A stretch of 64,000 nucleotides of DNA. Source: Paraglaciecola psychrophila 170. Lineage in GTDB: Bacteria; Pseudomonadota; Gammaproteobacteria; Enterobacterales; Alteromonadaceae. Position numbers and translations under genes: made by a program. Where the stretch lies: positions 3,410,001 to 3,474,000 of the forward strand of contig NC_020514.1 in assembly GCF_000347635.1 (NCBI RefSeq), read 5' to 3'. Below are positions 1-9,123 of the stretch, piece after piece (the first letter of the stretch is position 1; every line of letters begins with the position of its first letter). The notes under the pieces were generated by a model. The model was not told where the DNA came from. It was given only the letters and a program-made list of their open reading frames with translations, and did no database searches.

Positions 1-785
1 CTCCATATCAACCAGTATCTAGTTTGATTGACGTAATAGCTCACTCTGTCAATCAATGGAAATACCATTTCTTCCCCTTTTTGGTAATAAAAACAATCCT
101 CTGAACGCTTTAACCAATCATCGTCAGATTTGTTTTTAACATGCAAAAAACTGTAAGGATTACTTAAGCGAATTTCGCGACGCATCTTGATTTGTTCGGG
201 TGTACGCTCTGCATAGTGACGACAGACTGGCGATGGATGGTACAAATTTTGGCAGAAAGGTGGCACTTTACCACTGATGTTTTCTGGCCACTTTTCGCTG
301 GGTGAATTTCTAAAGAAACGCGGCTCACGCCAGTTAATTCGGTAATAATGGCGACGCTCAGATACATTTAATGATTTGTCTTCTTGATCATAAACAACTA
401 AATCATTATCCGTAAAATAAAACTGTGCTTGCCATACGCGCATTTGATTTTTATCGCGCTGCATGGCTTTCACTAACATCGGTCGCGGATCTTCGGTGAG
501 CATTTCATCGGCGTCTAAAATATACCACCAATCCGATGCGTTAAAATTATGATGAAACATATTATATACCCGGTTTCTAAACTGATTACGGTAGATTTCA
601 TCGGTATGAGCAGCAATCACAATACGCTTATCACTTAACGCTTTCTCGCAAATAAGCTCCCAACTACCGTCGGTTGAACCGTTATCAAACACATAAACAG
701 TGTCGCAAAATCTAAGGGCATTGTTTAAAGTTTCGAGAATAATATCGGCTTCGTTCTTAATAATACAAATTGCGTTAAGTTTCAT
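1..785 (-). CDS. Glycosyltransferase family 2, C-terminus cut by window edge
   Basis: The frame opens with ATG at 783-785 and stays open to base 1, so the C-terminus lies outside the window. The N-terminus reads MKLNAICIIKNEADIILETL, followed by a VFDNGSTDGS nucleotide-sugar binding motif and a WWYILDADEML DxD-type metal motif. This is typical of inverting GT-A glycosyltransferases of the GT2 family, of the kind that attach sugars in polysaccharide assembly on the cytoplasmic face. It lies 45 bp downstream of a second GT2 gene on the same strand and is probably the distal part of the same EPS operon. Family assignment rests on these motifs. Donor and acceptor cannot be read from sequence. Confidence 0.85.
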   Translation of the reverse strand, partial: MKLNAICIIKNEADIILETLNNALRFCDTVYVFDNGSTDGSWELICEKALSDKRIVIAAHTDEIYRNQFRNRVYNMFHHNFNASDWWYILDADEMLTEDPRPMLVKAMQRDKNQMRVWQAQFYFTDNDLVVYDQEDKSLNVSERRHYYRINWREPRFFRNSPSEKWPENISGKVPPFCQNLYHPSPVCRHYAERTPEQIKMRREIRLSNPYSFLHVKNKSDDDWLKRSEDCFYYQKGEEMVFPLIDRVSYYVNQTRYWLIW

Positions 786-830
786 ATTTCACCTCTGACT
801 AACGTGGATTTGGGCGACTAGATTGGCGGT

Positions 831-1766
831 TTATTCGCGCCATGTTTGCAATTGTTGAAACAAGTATTGGGTGATTAACCACATACCAAATAGATTTCGG
901 TGTAATGGTTTCAATTTACTAACTGGGTGTTTAAGTAGCTGCTTGGCAGCTGTTAATTGACCTGCTTGAATATTCATTTTGGCTAAATGACAAATGTGCG
1001 CCGCACAATACTGCAACACAAAAGGTGCAGTAAGCCTATTTACCTGACCTGCGGCTACTTCTGCCAATAATCGCTTGGCAAAAGGTAATATGTCTTGAGG
1101 TATATGTCTATCACAGGCCCTATTCTCGCTATCGGTGTGATACAGCATTAAGACTAGCGGTGAATAAATAAGGCTACCCTGTAATGCAATTTGAGAAAAA
1201 AGCGCTTGATCTTCACCCATGGCTTCGCCAACGGGGAAACCACCTATCTGCTTAAATAATTGACGACTTATCACTAAACTTGAAGGCATAAAAGGCAAGT
1301 CACCTTTAGCACACACCTCAAAGTAATTGTCCATAACACAGCCTATAGGTGATATATCACCTATAGCTAATTTAGGGTTTCGATAAACGCCATCTTCGAT
1401 AACTTTCTGGTAATTACTGGCGAAACATTGATGTTTAGGGAAACGCTGGATCAACTTGCTCATTTCATATAAATAAAATGGTGTCCATTGATCATCTGCA
1501 TCAATGAATGCGATATGTCGATGTTGAGCTAATGTCACCCCCAAATTACGAGCAGCAGAAACCCCCTTATTTTTTTGCTTCACTAAGGTCAAATTGGGAA
1601 TATTGAGTGTGGCCACCTTGTCAGCACTACCATCGGTTGAACCATCGTCAATCACTATAATTTCTGCTGCGGCGAAACGCTGCTCACAGATAGAAGCAAG
1701 CGTTCTGAAGACGCTATCAACCTTGTTGTACAAAGGAATAACGACTGAAAATCTAATTATGCTCAT
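831..1766 (-). CDS. Glycosyltransferase family 2
   Basis: A 311-residue protein starting MSIIRFSVVIPLYNK, the classical GT2 beginning. It has an IIVIDDGSTDGS motif around residues 35-46 and a HIAFIDADDQW DxD motif near residue 90, then MGEDQALF, a usual acceptor-side motif. No membrane segments are evident, so a soluble or peripheral cytoplasmic enzyme is expected. It is 56 bp downstream of the pyruvyl transferase gene and 45 bp upstream of another GT2 gene, all leftward. It probably adds one sugar to the lipid-linked repeat unit. Substrate specificity cannot be inferred. Confidence 0.88.
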   Translation of the reverse strand: MSIIRFSVVIPLYNKVDSVFRTLASICEQRFAAAEIIVIDDGSTDGSADKVATLNIPNLTLVKQKNKGVSAARNLGVTLAQHRHIAFIDADDQWTPFYLYEMSKLIQRFPKHQCFASNYQKVIEDGVYRNPKLAIGDISPIGCVMDNYFEVCAKGDLPFMPSSLVISRQLFKQIGGFPVGEAMGEDQALFSQIALQGSLIYSPLVLMLYHTDSENRACDRHIPQDILPFAKRLLAEVAAGQVNRLTAPFVLQYCAAHICHLAKMNIQAGQLTAAKQLLKHPVSKLKPLHRNLFGMWLITQYLFQQLQTWRE

Positions 1767-1822
1767 AATATTGGTTCCAATTTATGCTTACCAATTAACA
1801 TTATTTATTACCAAGACTAAAT

Positions 1823-2917
1823 TTATTCTTTCCAATTTAGAAGAGCGGCTTGCACGGCTGCATCGGGTTTCATAATGGGTACTGCAAAGCCTGTGCCAAC
1901 GCCTTGATTTAGCTGTTCTGATAACTGTTTTGGGTTTATGTTTTGTGCATCAAATTGGTAGACTTTAGGTACCCCAATCTGTTCACACCAACTGTGACAT
2001 TTTCTATGGTAATTAATTGATAATGCAGGGGTATTTGCCATAAATGACATAACTGCCGAATGTAATCTCATAGACACAGTTGCCTTAAAACTGGCAATGC
2101 GTTGAAGCACTTTAAACGGATTAGGATCGTAAGCAACATGCGTCATAGGCACATCACTTGAAACTCGTGACATTATCTGCCGATGAATGCGAACATCTCC
2201 AAATTGCGAATGTTTACTGAAATCTAACAGAAATATTGGCTCTTGAGTTTGCTGCCATGTTTGTTCTATCGCAGCGACTGCCATGTCTATACGGTGTTGT
2301 TCATTGTCTTTATTTACATTGCCAAATGCGTCAATCGCTTGCTGACAAAAATTATACATAATGCCATTACGCTCAATGGATACTAAACGGTTAGTTTGAT
2401 GGCAGAGCATCAGCGGCGCGAGATCGAAGGTTAATTTAACATTGGCATTTGGCGCTATTGATTCTGCAATAGCTAAGCTTTGTGGGTCTCTCACACCTGT
2501 AAAACCACATTCATTAAGAAACTTGGCGCAAGCGCTTTCTGCTTCTAAAGACTCAAATGGACCAATACCCACACCGACTGCACGACTGGCTTTTCGCCCT
2601 GCTAACTTAATGAGGTGACGTTTAAACTCTAAATCTTTAGTGCTGTGCAGCACCGAGCCGCCACCAAATATCACTTTCTCACTTTGCAACGCATTCTTAT
2701 AATGCGAAAGTCGTTGCTGGCCACGAAATCGCGGCTTAGGCATAGCTTGAACATCACCAAATTCTTCACATTTAATCAAACTATCACTGCTGACTTTGTT
2801 ATTCGTAGCACCCAGTAAATGGTGACTGGCCCAGCGCGTAGCATACATAAGCACATCATCACCGGTGTTCTGCATACCGTAATAGCCTGTAAGGTAAGCA
2901 TGGTATTGTTTAAACAT
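1823..2917 (-). CDS. Polysaccharide pyruvyl transferase family protein
   Basis: A 364-residue protein. The N-terminus YLTGYYGMQNTGDDVLMYA is the hallmark of the CsaB/WcaK polysaccharide pyruvyl transferase family (GYxGxxNxGDD). The family also shows VIFGGGSVLH near residue 83 and, near the C-terminus, RLHSAVMSFMANTPAL followed by NYHRKCHSWCEQIG; all are visible. Such enzymes transfer pyruvate from phosphoenolpyruvate to sugars as ketals, adding negative charge to exopolysaccharide. The start overlaps the end of the upstream polymerase-like gene by 8 bp, which suggests translational coupling. Family membership is well supported; the modified sugar is unknown. Confidence 0.85.
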   Translation of the reverse strand: MFKQYHAYLTGYYGMQNTGDDVLMYATRWASHHLLGATNNKVSSDSLIKCEEFGDVQAMPKPRFRGQQRLSHYKNALQSEKVIFGGGSVLHSTKDLEFKRHLIKLAGRKASRAVGVGIGPFESLEAESACAKFLNECGFTGVRDPQSLAIAESIAPNANVKLTFDLAPLMLCHQTNRLVSIERNGIMYNFCQQAIDAFGNVNKDNEQHRIDMAVAAIEQTWQQTQEPIFLLDFSKHSQFGDVRIHRQIMSRVSSDVPMTHVAYDPNPFKVLQRIASFKATVSMRLHSAVMSFMANTPALSINYHRKCHSWCEQIGVPKVYQFDAQNINPKQLSEQLNQGVGTGFAVPIMKPDAAVQAALLNWKE

Positions 2918-4178
2918 GCGATTCTCCGTTTTGTAAATTTTTAAACGTCATACCTAGCCAGAACAATGCTGGCCAATATAGGTATGCAAGAATTTCTAAG
3001 TTCTCGAACAGACTGTAACAAGTAAACACAATCAACATGCACATCGCAGCACGTGCTTGCACATTGTGGACAGAAAAGACAAACAGGTAGATTAGGCTTA
3101 GTACCATTGGAATTGCCAAAGCAAATAACCCAACTAAACCTTTAACAAAAAGTAAACCGTACCAAGTATGGTGTGAGCCTATTACCATAAATTCGACTAT
3201 TTTAGGCCCTGACTCAACCATGCCATGGCCCCATATCAGCGATTCATATCGCCAGCGTTGCAAAGCTAAATTTTCTAAGGCGGCACGCACCCTGGTTGAT
3301 CTAGGACGCGCATCTTTAACTTGTTGAAAGACATCCATCACCCATTCATAGATAGGCTCGCCTAACAGTAGGATAATAGGCAGTAAAACGCCTAGACCAA
3401 GCAGTAACCACGGGTTTTTCAACTGACTGGTAAACAAGAACAGCGGTATTATCATAATGAAAATGGCCCAGCCCGCCCGTGACTGAGACAACATGGCCAT
3501 CACCACACAACCCGCTACCCCCCAGTTTCGCCATATTTTTTCTTTTTCTTGTAAGCAAAAAATCACAAATATGCAGCTCAAGAACCCAGCAGCAGGTGCC
3601 CATGGCGCAAAAAACTGCCAGCGACCAGCACCTGACTCTGGGTTTACCCCGTACAAGCTGACCATAAAAAAGTTATCACCAGCCCCACCTAAAATTTGTA
3701 GGGGGGAGATAAACAACTGCCCAGATGCCCCCGCCACGTAAAGGATAAAAGTGATAACACCAAAAATAGCGGTGTGTTTACCTACAACACATACGGCTCT
3801 GATTAAACGTTCAGGTTTAAGGTTAACCACGGCGCCTAATAACGGAAACACTCCCAACAAAGCCCAACCTTTAGCCCACCCCACAGTGCTTTTGATGGTT
3901 TGAGTAGTACCTAATGACCAATCAGCATGGCCTACCCACAAACTAATTAACATCATCAGCATACCTAGCCCCCATAACCACACAATCAAGGGTACATGTC
4001 TAAAGCTATTTTCACCTTCAACAAAGCTCCTTAACACGACAATGCCAAGGACTACCCAGCCTAACACTGAGCCTGTAATGTATAACCCACCGATTGCGTA
4101 AATAGGGTAAGTAAACAGCAAAGCCCAGCAAATTAACTTCTCTTCAACAGTACCTTGATAATGCGTCTGCGATTGCAT
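2910..4178 (-). CDS. O-antigen ligase / Wzy-type polymerase-like membrane protein
   Basis: A 422-residue polytopic membrane protein with about ten to eleven hydrophobic segments and a large non-membrane loop in the second half (after GEPIYEWVMDVFQQV, containing ARPRSTRVRAALENLALQRW and later HHTWYGLLFVKGL). This is the arrangement of the WaaL/Wzy O-antigen ligase superfamily. In an EPS cluster with a chain-length protein and a Wza exporter it is most simply the repeat-unit polymerase. The start chosen overlaps the upstream chain-length gene by 46 bp. No closer in-frame ATG precedes the first membrane segment, so the overlap is probably real. Polymerase and ligase cannot be separated from sequence alone. 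Confidence 0.8.
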   Translation of the reverse strand: MQSQTHYQGTVEEKLICWALLFTYPIYAIGGLYITGSVLGWVVLGIVVLRSFVEGENSFRHVPLIVWLWGLGMLMMLISLWVGHADWSLGTTQTIKSTVGWAKGWALLGVFPLLGAVVNLKPERLIRAVCVVGKHTAIFGVITFILYVAGASGQLFISPLQILGGAGDNFFMVSLYGVNPESGAGRWQFFAPWAPAAGFLSCIFVIFCLQEKEKIWRNWGVAGCVVMAMLSQSRAGWAIFIMIIPLFLFTSQLKNPWLLLGLGVLLPIILLLGEPIYEWVMDVFQQVKDARPRSTRVRAALENLALQRWRYESLIWGHGMVESGPKIVEFMVIGSHHTWYGLLFVKGLVGLFALAIPMVLSLIYLFVFSVHNVQARAAMCMLIVFTCYSLFENLEILAYLYWPALFWLGMTFKNLQNGESHV

Positions 4179-5524
4179 AACACCGTCACTCCTGAAGTAA
4201 TGAATAAAAAGCCCACTAAACCAGCTGCTAAACCTAACTTTAGAATAGGACTGTGAATGTCAGTGGGAAGGGAGGGTTTGGTTAACAGCTGCAATACAGG
4301 GTATGAAGCAAATACATCCGCTTTCCCCGCTTCAAGTCTAGCGGCGGCGGAAGTAAATACAGCCTCTGCTAAATCAAACTCGCGTTGTAAACGGTCTAGT
4401 ACAGCCGCCTCACGAGCATAGATTTTAAGCTGATCTTGAAGGTGTAATTCAGAACGGCGTAAGTCAGCAATCTGTGCTGTGATACCCTTCTCTTTGGCTG
4501 ACGCGTCAATTAAATCGGCAAACATTTGTGCACGCATAGGATTCACTTCTAAATCGAGGCTACTAAAAACACTCGCAGCATGGGGGCCAGCAATAGTATT
4601 ACTACGAATAAGTAACGAAGAACGAGCAGCTTGGTAACGTTGGTGTTCCGCTATGACTTTAGGATGCCCGTTCCCCCAACGTGACTGATACTCAGACAAT
4701 TGTGAAGTACTGATGTCTAGTTCTTTAAGTAAGCCACGAAACTCCACGTCAGACTGTAAGGTAAAAGCTTTACCAGCCAAATCAGCCGATACCCCTAAGT
4801 TTTTACCTAGGCCAAAGGCGTAATCAATTAAATTTGACACTTCAGCGTGTAAATAAAGTTGCTTTTCTTTAATGGTTTGTAAACTACTGACTAATAAAGT
4901 GAATTGGTCTTGGGAAACCAAAGATGAGTCCTGTTGAAACTGTAATATATTCGCCCGAGCTTCATTTAGTCTGACACGGTAATCTGCAAGCACCCTTTGG
5001 ATACTTTTATCTCTGTGTGACACTTCATCTGAACGTAATCGGCTTAGTTCTTCTTGGAGGCTTTGATACAAAGCCCATGCTTTAGTTTCTGCTTGTTTGG
5101 CACTGCTACCTTTAATACTCACGACTAAAATAGACGTTTGTTCAGTCAACGCAATTTTAGGTTCTCCAAATTCGATGGCTGATAATGATGTTTTTTCACT
5201 CGCGAGATTTAACACCCCCCTACTTAACAGCATTTCCTTGTAATTGACTCTTGGATTAAAGCCACCAGCTGAAAAAGGTGCACTTGTTTGGGAAACCACT
5301 TGACCCACATTATCAAGTACCACACTAGATGATGCACCTGTACCGGGTAATACTAGCTCCAGATCACTTTGGTATACTGGCGCCATGCTCAGATAAAGCA
5401 TCACTATAAGGGCGATAAACAAATAACCACACAGACACATTGCTAGACATGGCCATTTTACCAAGCGATAAAACTGTGCTCTGAATTTCTGATAACGAGT
5501 AGGGATGGCTATGGGATAATGCAT
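4133..5524 (-). CDS. Polysaccharide chain-length/co-polymerase protein (Wzz/GNVR type)
   Basis: A 463-residue protein. A membrane segment lies near residues 27-48 (LAMCLCGYLFIALIVMLYLS) and a second near the C-terminus (LGLAAGLVGFLFITSGVTVL). Between them is a periplasmic region rich in predicted coiled coil, for example around residues 165-240 and 345-400. This is the topology of polysaccharide co-polymerases that set chain length. There is no C-terminal Walker-type tyrosine kinase domain, and no separate kinase gene appears in the window, unlike Wzc systems. It lies 9 bp downstream of the Wza-like gene and overlaps the next gene. The family is inferred from topology and context. Confidence 0.8.
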   Translation of the reverse strand: MHYPIAIPTRYQKFRAQFYRLVKWPCLAMCLCGYLFIALIVMLYLSMAPVYQSDLELVLPGTGASSSVVLDNVGQVVSQTSAPFSAGGFNPRVNYKEMLLSRGVLNLASEKTSLSAIEFGEPKIALTEQTSILVVSIKGSSAKQAETKAWALYQSLQEELSRLRSDEVSHRDKSIQRVLADYRVRLNEARANILQFQQDSSLVSQDQFTLLVSSLQTIKEKQLYLHAEVSNLIDYAFGLGKNLGVSADLAGKAFTLQSDVEFRGLLKELDISTSQLSEYQSRWGNGHPKVIAEHQRYQAARSSLLIRSNTIAGPHAASVFSSLDLEVNPMRAQMFADLIDASAKEKGITAQIADLRRSELHLQDQLKIYAREAAVLDRLQREFDLAEAVFTSAAARLEAGKADVFASYPVLQLLTKPSLPTDIHSPILKLGLAAGLVGFLFITSGVTVLCNRRRIIKVLLKRS

Positions 5525-5533
5525 AATAGTCGC

Positions 5534-6820
5534 CTAAAACAATAGGAACGGGCTTAACACGTCAACAATAGTGCGTGCTACATCGCGTATATTAGTGATA
5601 TTAGAGTCATAACAAGCAATGGCGTCGTTGGGCATGACATAAGGATTAATATCATCACGGTTTGCCTGTCTCATTAATTGTTCGACAGAACGCTCGACGA
5701 CTTGTGTTTGATTTGTGATGGGGTTAATACTGGCCAACATCACTTTGCGCGAAGCATTTGTCCACTCTTTACCACCGACACAGTTGGCTGAAACTGCAGC
5801 CTGTAATAATTTTGTACCATAGGGTAAATTAGTCGCATAGGGTCCGACTGCCGCGCTTGAATTATTTTGTGCTGAGTCAATCAGGTTAGACATAAATACC
5901 CTAAATCCTTTGGGTGTGATTTGACTAGGCCTCACTAAATGAGGTTGAAAACATCCTGTGCTTGGCACAATCACTTGATCACCATCGATAAGTGGATAAT
6001 CTTTAACTGGCAAGCCAGATAATATGCCTGTTAAGTCGACTTCAATCTGCCATCCTTGACGAATTAAAATAACCTGATCGAGTTTCGCGTCGGGTCTTGC
6101 ACCATGGGCCCCGCGGATGGCTTCTGAGAGCAATCTTCGATGGGTATAATCGCCGGCAGCAACCACTCGTTGATCCATTTCATTATTAGCACGTTTGTTG
6201 TTGATTAATATTCTACCCGGTTGAAATACTGCGCCAGTAACCGGTACTTCAATTGCTGCTAAGTGTAAAACCTTAACGTACACCGACGCGGTAACGGGAC
6301 GAAATATATTGGCTTTTATCAAAGCTATTTCAACTCGTTGCGATAATTCTCTTGGCGACATACCAGATGCATGAATCGGCTCAAGAATGGGCAAAGTGAG
6401 TAAACCTAGGTTGTCTAATACATAACTGCCGTTGAATCCCTCCCCATACTCCATCATGATCTCAATCATATCCCCTGGGCTAAGGGGTAATGTATTACGT
6501 GTAGGATTCATTCTTGAAGGTAATGGAGCTTGGCTTGGAGCAGAAGACAAAATAGGTTTATCAACACGATAATTTAGCGGTGCCGCAAAGTCTGCACGAT
6601 CATCACAATTTAGCTGGGCAGCAAATACTTTGCCCGGCACACTTTGTTGACTGAACAACTCACCACGGTCGTTTATAGCACCATAAAAACTAGAAGAAGA
6701 ATTTTCAATTTCTTGCAAGCTATGTTGCTGGGCGCAACCGGCTAATAAGAAGAAACTGAAAACACTGGTCACGGCGTTAATTTTCACCCTCTTTGTGAGA
6801 TTAAATAGAACCGTCTTCAT
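5534..6820 (-). CDS. Wza-type polysaccharide export outer-membrane lipoprotein
   Basis: A 428-residue lipoprotein. The signal peptide ends in the lipobox LLAG-C29. The Poly_export domain follows around residues 108-195 (LSPGDMIEIMMEYGEGFNG, then LDNLGLLTLPILEPIHASG), then SLBB-like segments (VTGAVFQPGRILI and DYPLIDGDQVIVPSTGC). Proteins of this family form the octameric outer-membrane channel for capsule or EPS. A good ribosome site, CGGAG, lies 7 bases before the ATG at 6820. The 285 bp between this gene and the upstream transferase gene holds a palindrome and a long hairpin, so it may have its own promoter. Confidence 0.9.
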   Translation of the reverse strand: MKTVLFNLTKRVKINAVTSVFSFFLLAGCAQQHSLQEIENSSSSFYGAINDRGELFSQQSVPGKVFAAQLNCDDRADFAAPLNYRVDKPILSSAPSQAPLPSRMNPTRNTLPLSPGDMIEIMMEYGEGFNGSYVLDNLGLLTLPILEPIHASGMSPRELSQRVEIALIKANIFRPVTASVYVKVLHLAAIEVPVTGAVFQPGRILINNKRANNEMDQRVVAAGDYTHRRLLSEAIRGAHGARPDAKLDQVILIRQGWQIEVDLTGILSGLPVKDYPLIDGDQVIVPSTGCFQPHLVRPSQITPKGFRVFMSNLIDSAQNNSSAAVGPYATNLPYGTKLLQAAVSANCVGGKEWTNASRKVMLASINPITNQTQVVERSVEQLMRQANRDDINPYVMPNDAIACYDSNITNIRDVARTIVDVLSPFLLF

Positions 6821-6958
6821 CGAATACTCCGTGACTACCCTGTAGCCTTTGTAACTAATGCAACTAATGCAACTAGCTATTGCAGCAACTAGGCCAACCC
6901 TATTAAAAATATAAGATACTGTTTTTTATGATTTATATATTTTTATGTAGATTGACAT

Positions 6959-6973
6959 TTTGCATAATGCAAA
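6959..6973. promoter_or_regulatory. Small palindrome upstream of the Wza-like gene
   Basis: TTTGCAT-A-ATGCAAA is a perfect 7-bp inverted repeat around one central base, 139 bp upstream of the Wza-like start. Nearby are short direct repeats (a doubled TAATGCAAC near 6857-6876 and GCGAAGT twice near 6987-7001). It could be an operator for a dimeric regulator of EPS export. No known consensus was matched with confidence. Confidence 0.3.
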
Positions 6974-7028
6974 CCTTTTTTTGATTTGCGAAGTGCGAAG
7001 TGATTTAGGAGATAACGAGGTCAATTTT

Positions 7029-7064
7029 CAATAAATAAGCTATCTGGAAATAGCTTATTTATTG
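7029..7064. repeat. Perfect 15-bp inverted repeat (hairpin) between transferase and Wza-like genes
   Basis: The arms at 7029-7043 (CAATAAATAAGCTAT) and 7050-7064 are exact reverse complements around a 6-base loop. It starts 42 bp after the stop of the sugar transferase gene in the leftward direction. The stem is A+T-rich and no run of T follows on either strand, so it is not a textbook intrinsic terminator. A transcript attenuator, a 3'-end stabiliser or an mRNA processing site inside the EPS operon is more likely. Confidence 0.55.
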
Positions 7065-7105
7065 CAGGGGATTACAAATGAATACGTATTGACTTGAAAC
7101 ATAAA

Positions 7106-7801
7106 TTAATACGCTCCTCTAGCGCCAATCACACAAGGTAAGGTTGCTAGTAATATTCTGATATCATAACCAATTGTCTGTTTTTGAAGGTAGCGGTCGT
7201 CCAACGCTACTTGAGTATCAAAATCAGTATCTGCCCTTCCTGATACTTGCCACAAACCTGACAAGCCTGGCATTCCGTTAAGCCGACATAAAGCGGAAGT
7301 AGGATAGGCATTTACCTCAATGGCCAAGGCTGGACGTGGTCCAATTAACGCCATATCACCTTTAACAATATTGATTAGTTGCGGTAGTTCATCAATTGAG
7401 AATTTACGAATAAATGCACCTACTACAGAAATACGTGAGTCATTTTTATATTTTTTACAGATGCCATCTCTATCACTTGTAGTAGGGTCAGGTTCAGCAT
7501 AACGACGGTCTGTTTTTAAATACATTGAGCGGAATTTATACATTTTAAAATGACGACCATATTTTCCAATGCGATCCTGGCTAAAAAAACAGCTGCCGCG
7601 ACTTTCTAAACGAATAAGTAACATCGTTATCAACAAAAACGGTGATAAAACTATTAATGCAGTCAAAGCGACTAAACGTTGTATAAACATAGGTATACCG
7701 TTGTGTTTACCTGTCAATAATACTGGATAAGGTGGAGTAGTTTGTTCGTTGGCAACAATATATTGGTCAACAGTTGAGTCTAAAATAATAGAAATAGTCA
7801 T
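7106..7801 (-). CDS. Undecaprenyl-phosphate sugar-1-phosphate transferase (initiating enzyme)
   Basis: A 231-residue bacterial sugar transferase (PF02397 type), the small monotopic form without the large N-terminal membrane domain of WcaJ/WbaP. Visible family motifs are the hydrophobic re-entrant helix near residues 42-64, KMYKFRSM at 87-93, the catalytic Asp-Glu in FSIDELPQL (D137, E138), the ALIGPRP motif at 151-157 and GLSGLWQVSGR at 179-189. The enzyme starts the lipid-linked repeat unit by transferring a sugar phosphate to undecaprenyl phosphate at the inner membrane. It lies 2 bp downstream of the WecG-like gene, so the two are almost certainly co-translated. Confidence 0.92.
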   Translation of the reverse strand: MTISIILDSTVDQYIVANEQTTPPYPVLLTGKHNGIPMFIQRLVALTALIVLSPFLLITMLLIRLESRGSCFFSQDRIGKYGRHFKMYKFRSMYLKTDRRYAEPDPTTSDRDGICKKYKNDSRISVVGAFIRKFSIDELPQLINIVKGDMALIGPRPALAIEVNAYPTSALCRLNGMPGLSGLWQVSGRADTDFDTQVALDDRYLQKQTIGYDIRILLATLPCVIGARGAY

Positions 7802-7803
7802 GA

Positions 7804-9123
7804 TTAAAATCCTCGACTTGCTCGGTTAAAAACAAAGGTATGAATTAAAAATACTGGGTTACCAATCACGTAACGCTTAAATTTACTTTTTGGCTCTTGC
7901 ATTAGTCTCCATAACCATTCCAAACCTAATTCGCGCATCCATATTGGCGCTCTTGAAATCTGTCCTGAATAAAAGTCAAACAATCCACCTACCGCCAATG
8001 CAGTGCGACAGGTAAGTTGTGGTGCGTTATCTTTAAGCCATTGTTCTTGCAAGGGAGAACCCATGGCTAACAGCAAAATATCAGCATTCGACTGATTAAT
8101 ACGCTTTACTGCGTTGCTATCACTGGAGCGCTCAAAATATCCATGTTCAACCCCAGCGATACATAACTTTGGGTATAGTTTCAAAAGGTTTTTAACAGTG
8201 GCAATAGCGACTCCAGGCTTAGCTCCCAATAGGTAGATTGAGATTCCTTGGGCCTGAGCTGCTTCACACAAGTGCGGCAACATATCTGTGCCATTAAGGT
8301 TATCTTTAATATTGATACCGAGTGTTTTCGCAGCAATCCTTAACCCGGAGCCATCAGCAAAACTGCGATCTGCGGCATTTAAGTTTTTACTCAGTTGTGG
8401 GTCAACCGCTGTTAAATTGACAGAGTTAACATTAACAAAACAGCCTATTTTACAACCATTGAGTTTTTGTTCCGAGCCTTGTTCAATATTTTGATCTGAC
8501 ATCACCCAGTCAACCGCATCAATCATAGTGTCATTATTAATTTTCAAATCAAACAAAGTAAAAATCGCAGGGGTTGTTAACTGAGACTTATTATTATTGT
8601 ATAAAAAAGCAGTTAGCCCAGCTTTTAATAACAGCGATAAATATCCTAGTCGGTTGTCAGTAAACTGTTGTTCAAGTAATTCAGTCTTTTCGATGGTGAC
8701 TAATCCACTTGCCTGATGCAAAGTGACCGCATCAAACAGACCCGTAGGAATAAAAGAATAAGCCTGCAAACGTTCTGTTTGCTGTTTAGTCATTTCAATA
8801 TCAACTGGCATTCCGCATAGGCTAATGCGTTTGCTCAATACACTCCATAACATTGGCAAACCTTTAAGCATACCAAAACTAAAACGCTGGTATTGAACAG
8901 GTCTCCCGAGGCAGTCTTGCTTTAAAGAGTACTCAAAGACAGTTTTACCTTTGAGTAAAGCTATACAGGTATTCAATATAAGAATTGGCAGGCTGATTAA
9001 TAATAAACAAGCGCTAATCGAGCGGTTAAATTCTGTGCCTAAGTAACGTTGTTGCACGGTATCATCGACAACACGACTTCTTACATAAAGGAAAAATGGC
9101 TTACCTGACATATCGATCTCCAA
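7804..9123 (-). CDS. WecG/TagA/CpsF-type glycosyltransferase fused to a degenerate sugar-phosphate transferase domain
   Basis: A 439-residue protein. Residues about 190-430 form a GT26 WecG/TagA/CpsF domain: SFADGSGLRIAAK near 254-266, NGTDMLPHLCEAA near 277-289, ISIYLLGAKPG, LAMGSPLQEQW and ALAVGGLFDFYSGQISRAP. Members add the second sugar of lipid-linked intermediates. Residues about 30-175 align by eye with the neighbouring sugar-phosphate transferase: hydrophobic helix 36-58, LPMLWSVLSKRISLCGMPV against LPQLINIVKGDMALIGPRP, then GLFDAV and the LGYLSLLLKAGLTAF helix. The KFRSM segment and the catalytic Asp-Glu are missing. The N-terminal part is therefore probably a non-catalytic membrane anchor or docking domain. 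The first gene product of the polycistron, it lies beside the active transferase. Confidence 0.85.
   Translation of the reverse strand: MEIDMSGKPFFLYVRSRVVDDTVQQRYLGTEFNRSISACLLLISLPILILNTCIALLKGKTVFEYSLKQDCLGRPVQYQRFSFGMLKGLPMLWSVLSKRISLCGMPVDIEMTKQQTERLQAYSFIPTGLFDAVTLHQASGLVTIEKTELLEQQFTDNRLGYLSLLLKAGLTAFLYNNNKSQLTTPAIFTLFDLKINNDTMIDAVDWVMSDQNIEQGSEQKLNGCKIGCFVNVNSVNLTAVDPQLSKNLNAADRSFADGSGLRIAAKTLGINIKDNLNGTDMLPHLCEAAQAQGISIYLLGAKPGVAIATVKNLLKLYPKLCIAGVEHGYFERSSDSNAVKRINQSNADILLLAMGSPLQEQWLKDNAPQLTCRTALAVGGLFDFYSGQISRAPIWMRELGLEWLWRLMQEPKSKFKRYVIGNPVFLIHTFVFNRASRGF

Noticed and set aside
7029..7064. Calling the 15-bp hairpin an intrinsic terminator
   Set aside because: No T run follows on either strand and the operon continues into the exporter genes.
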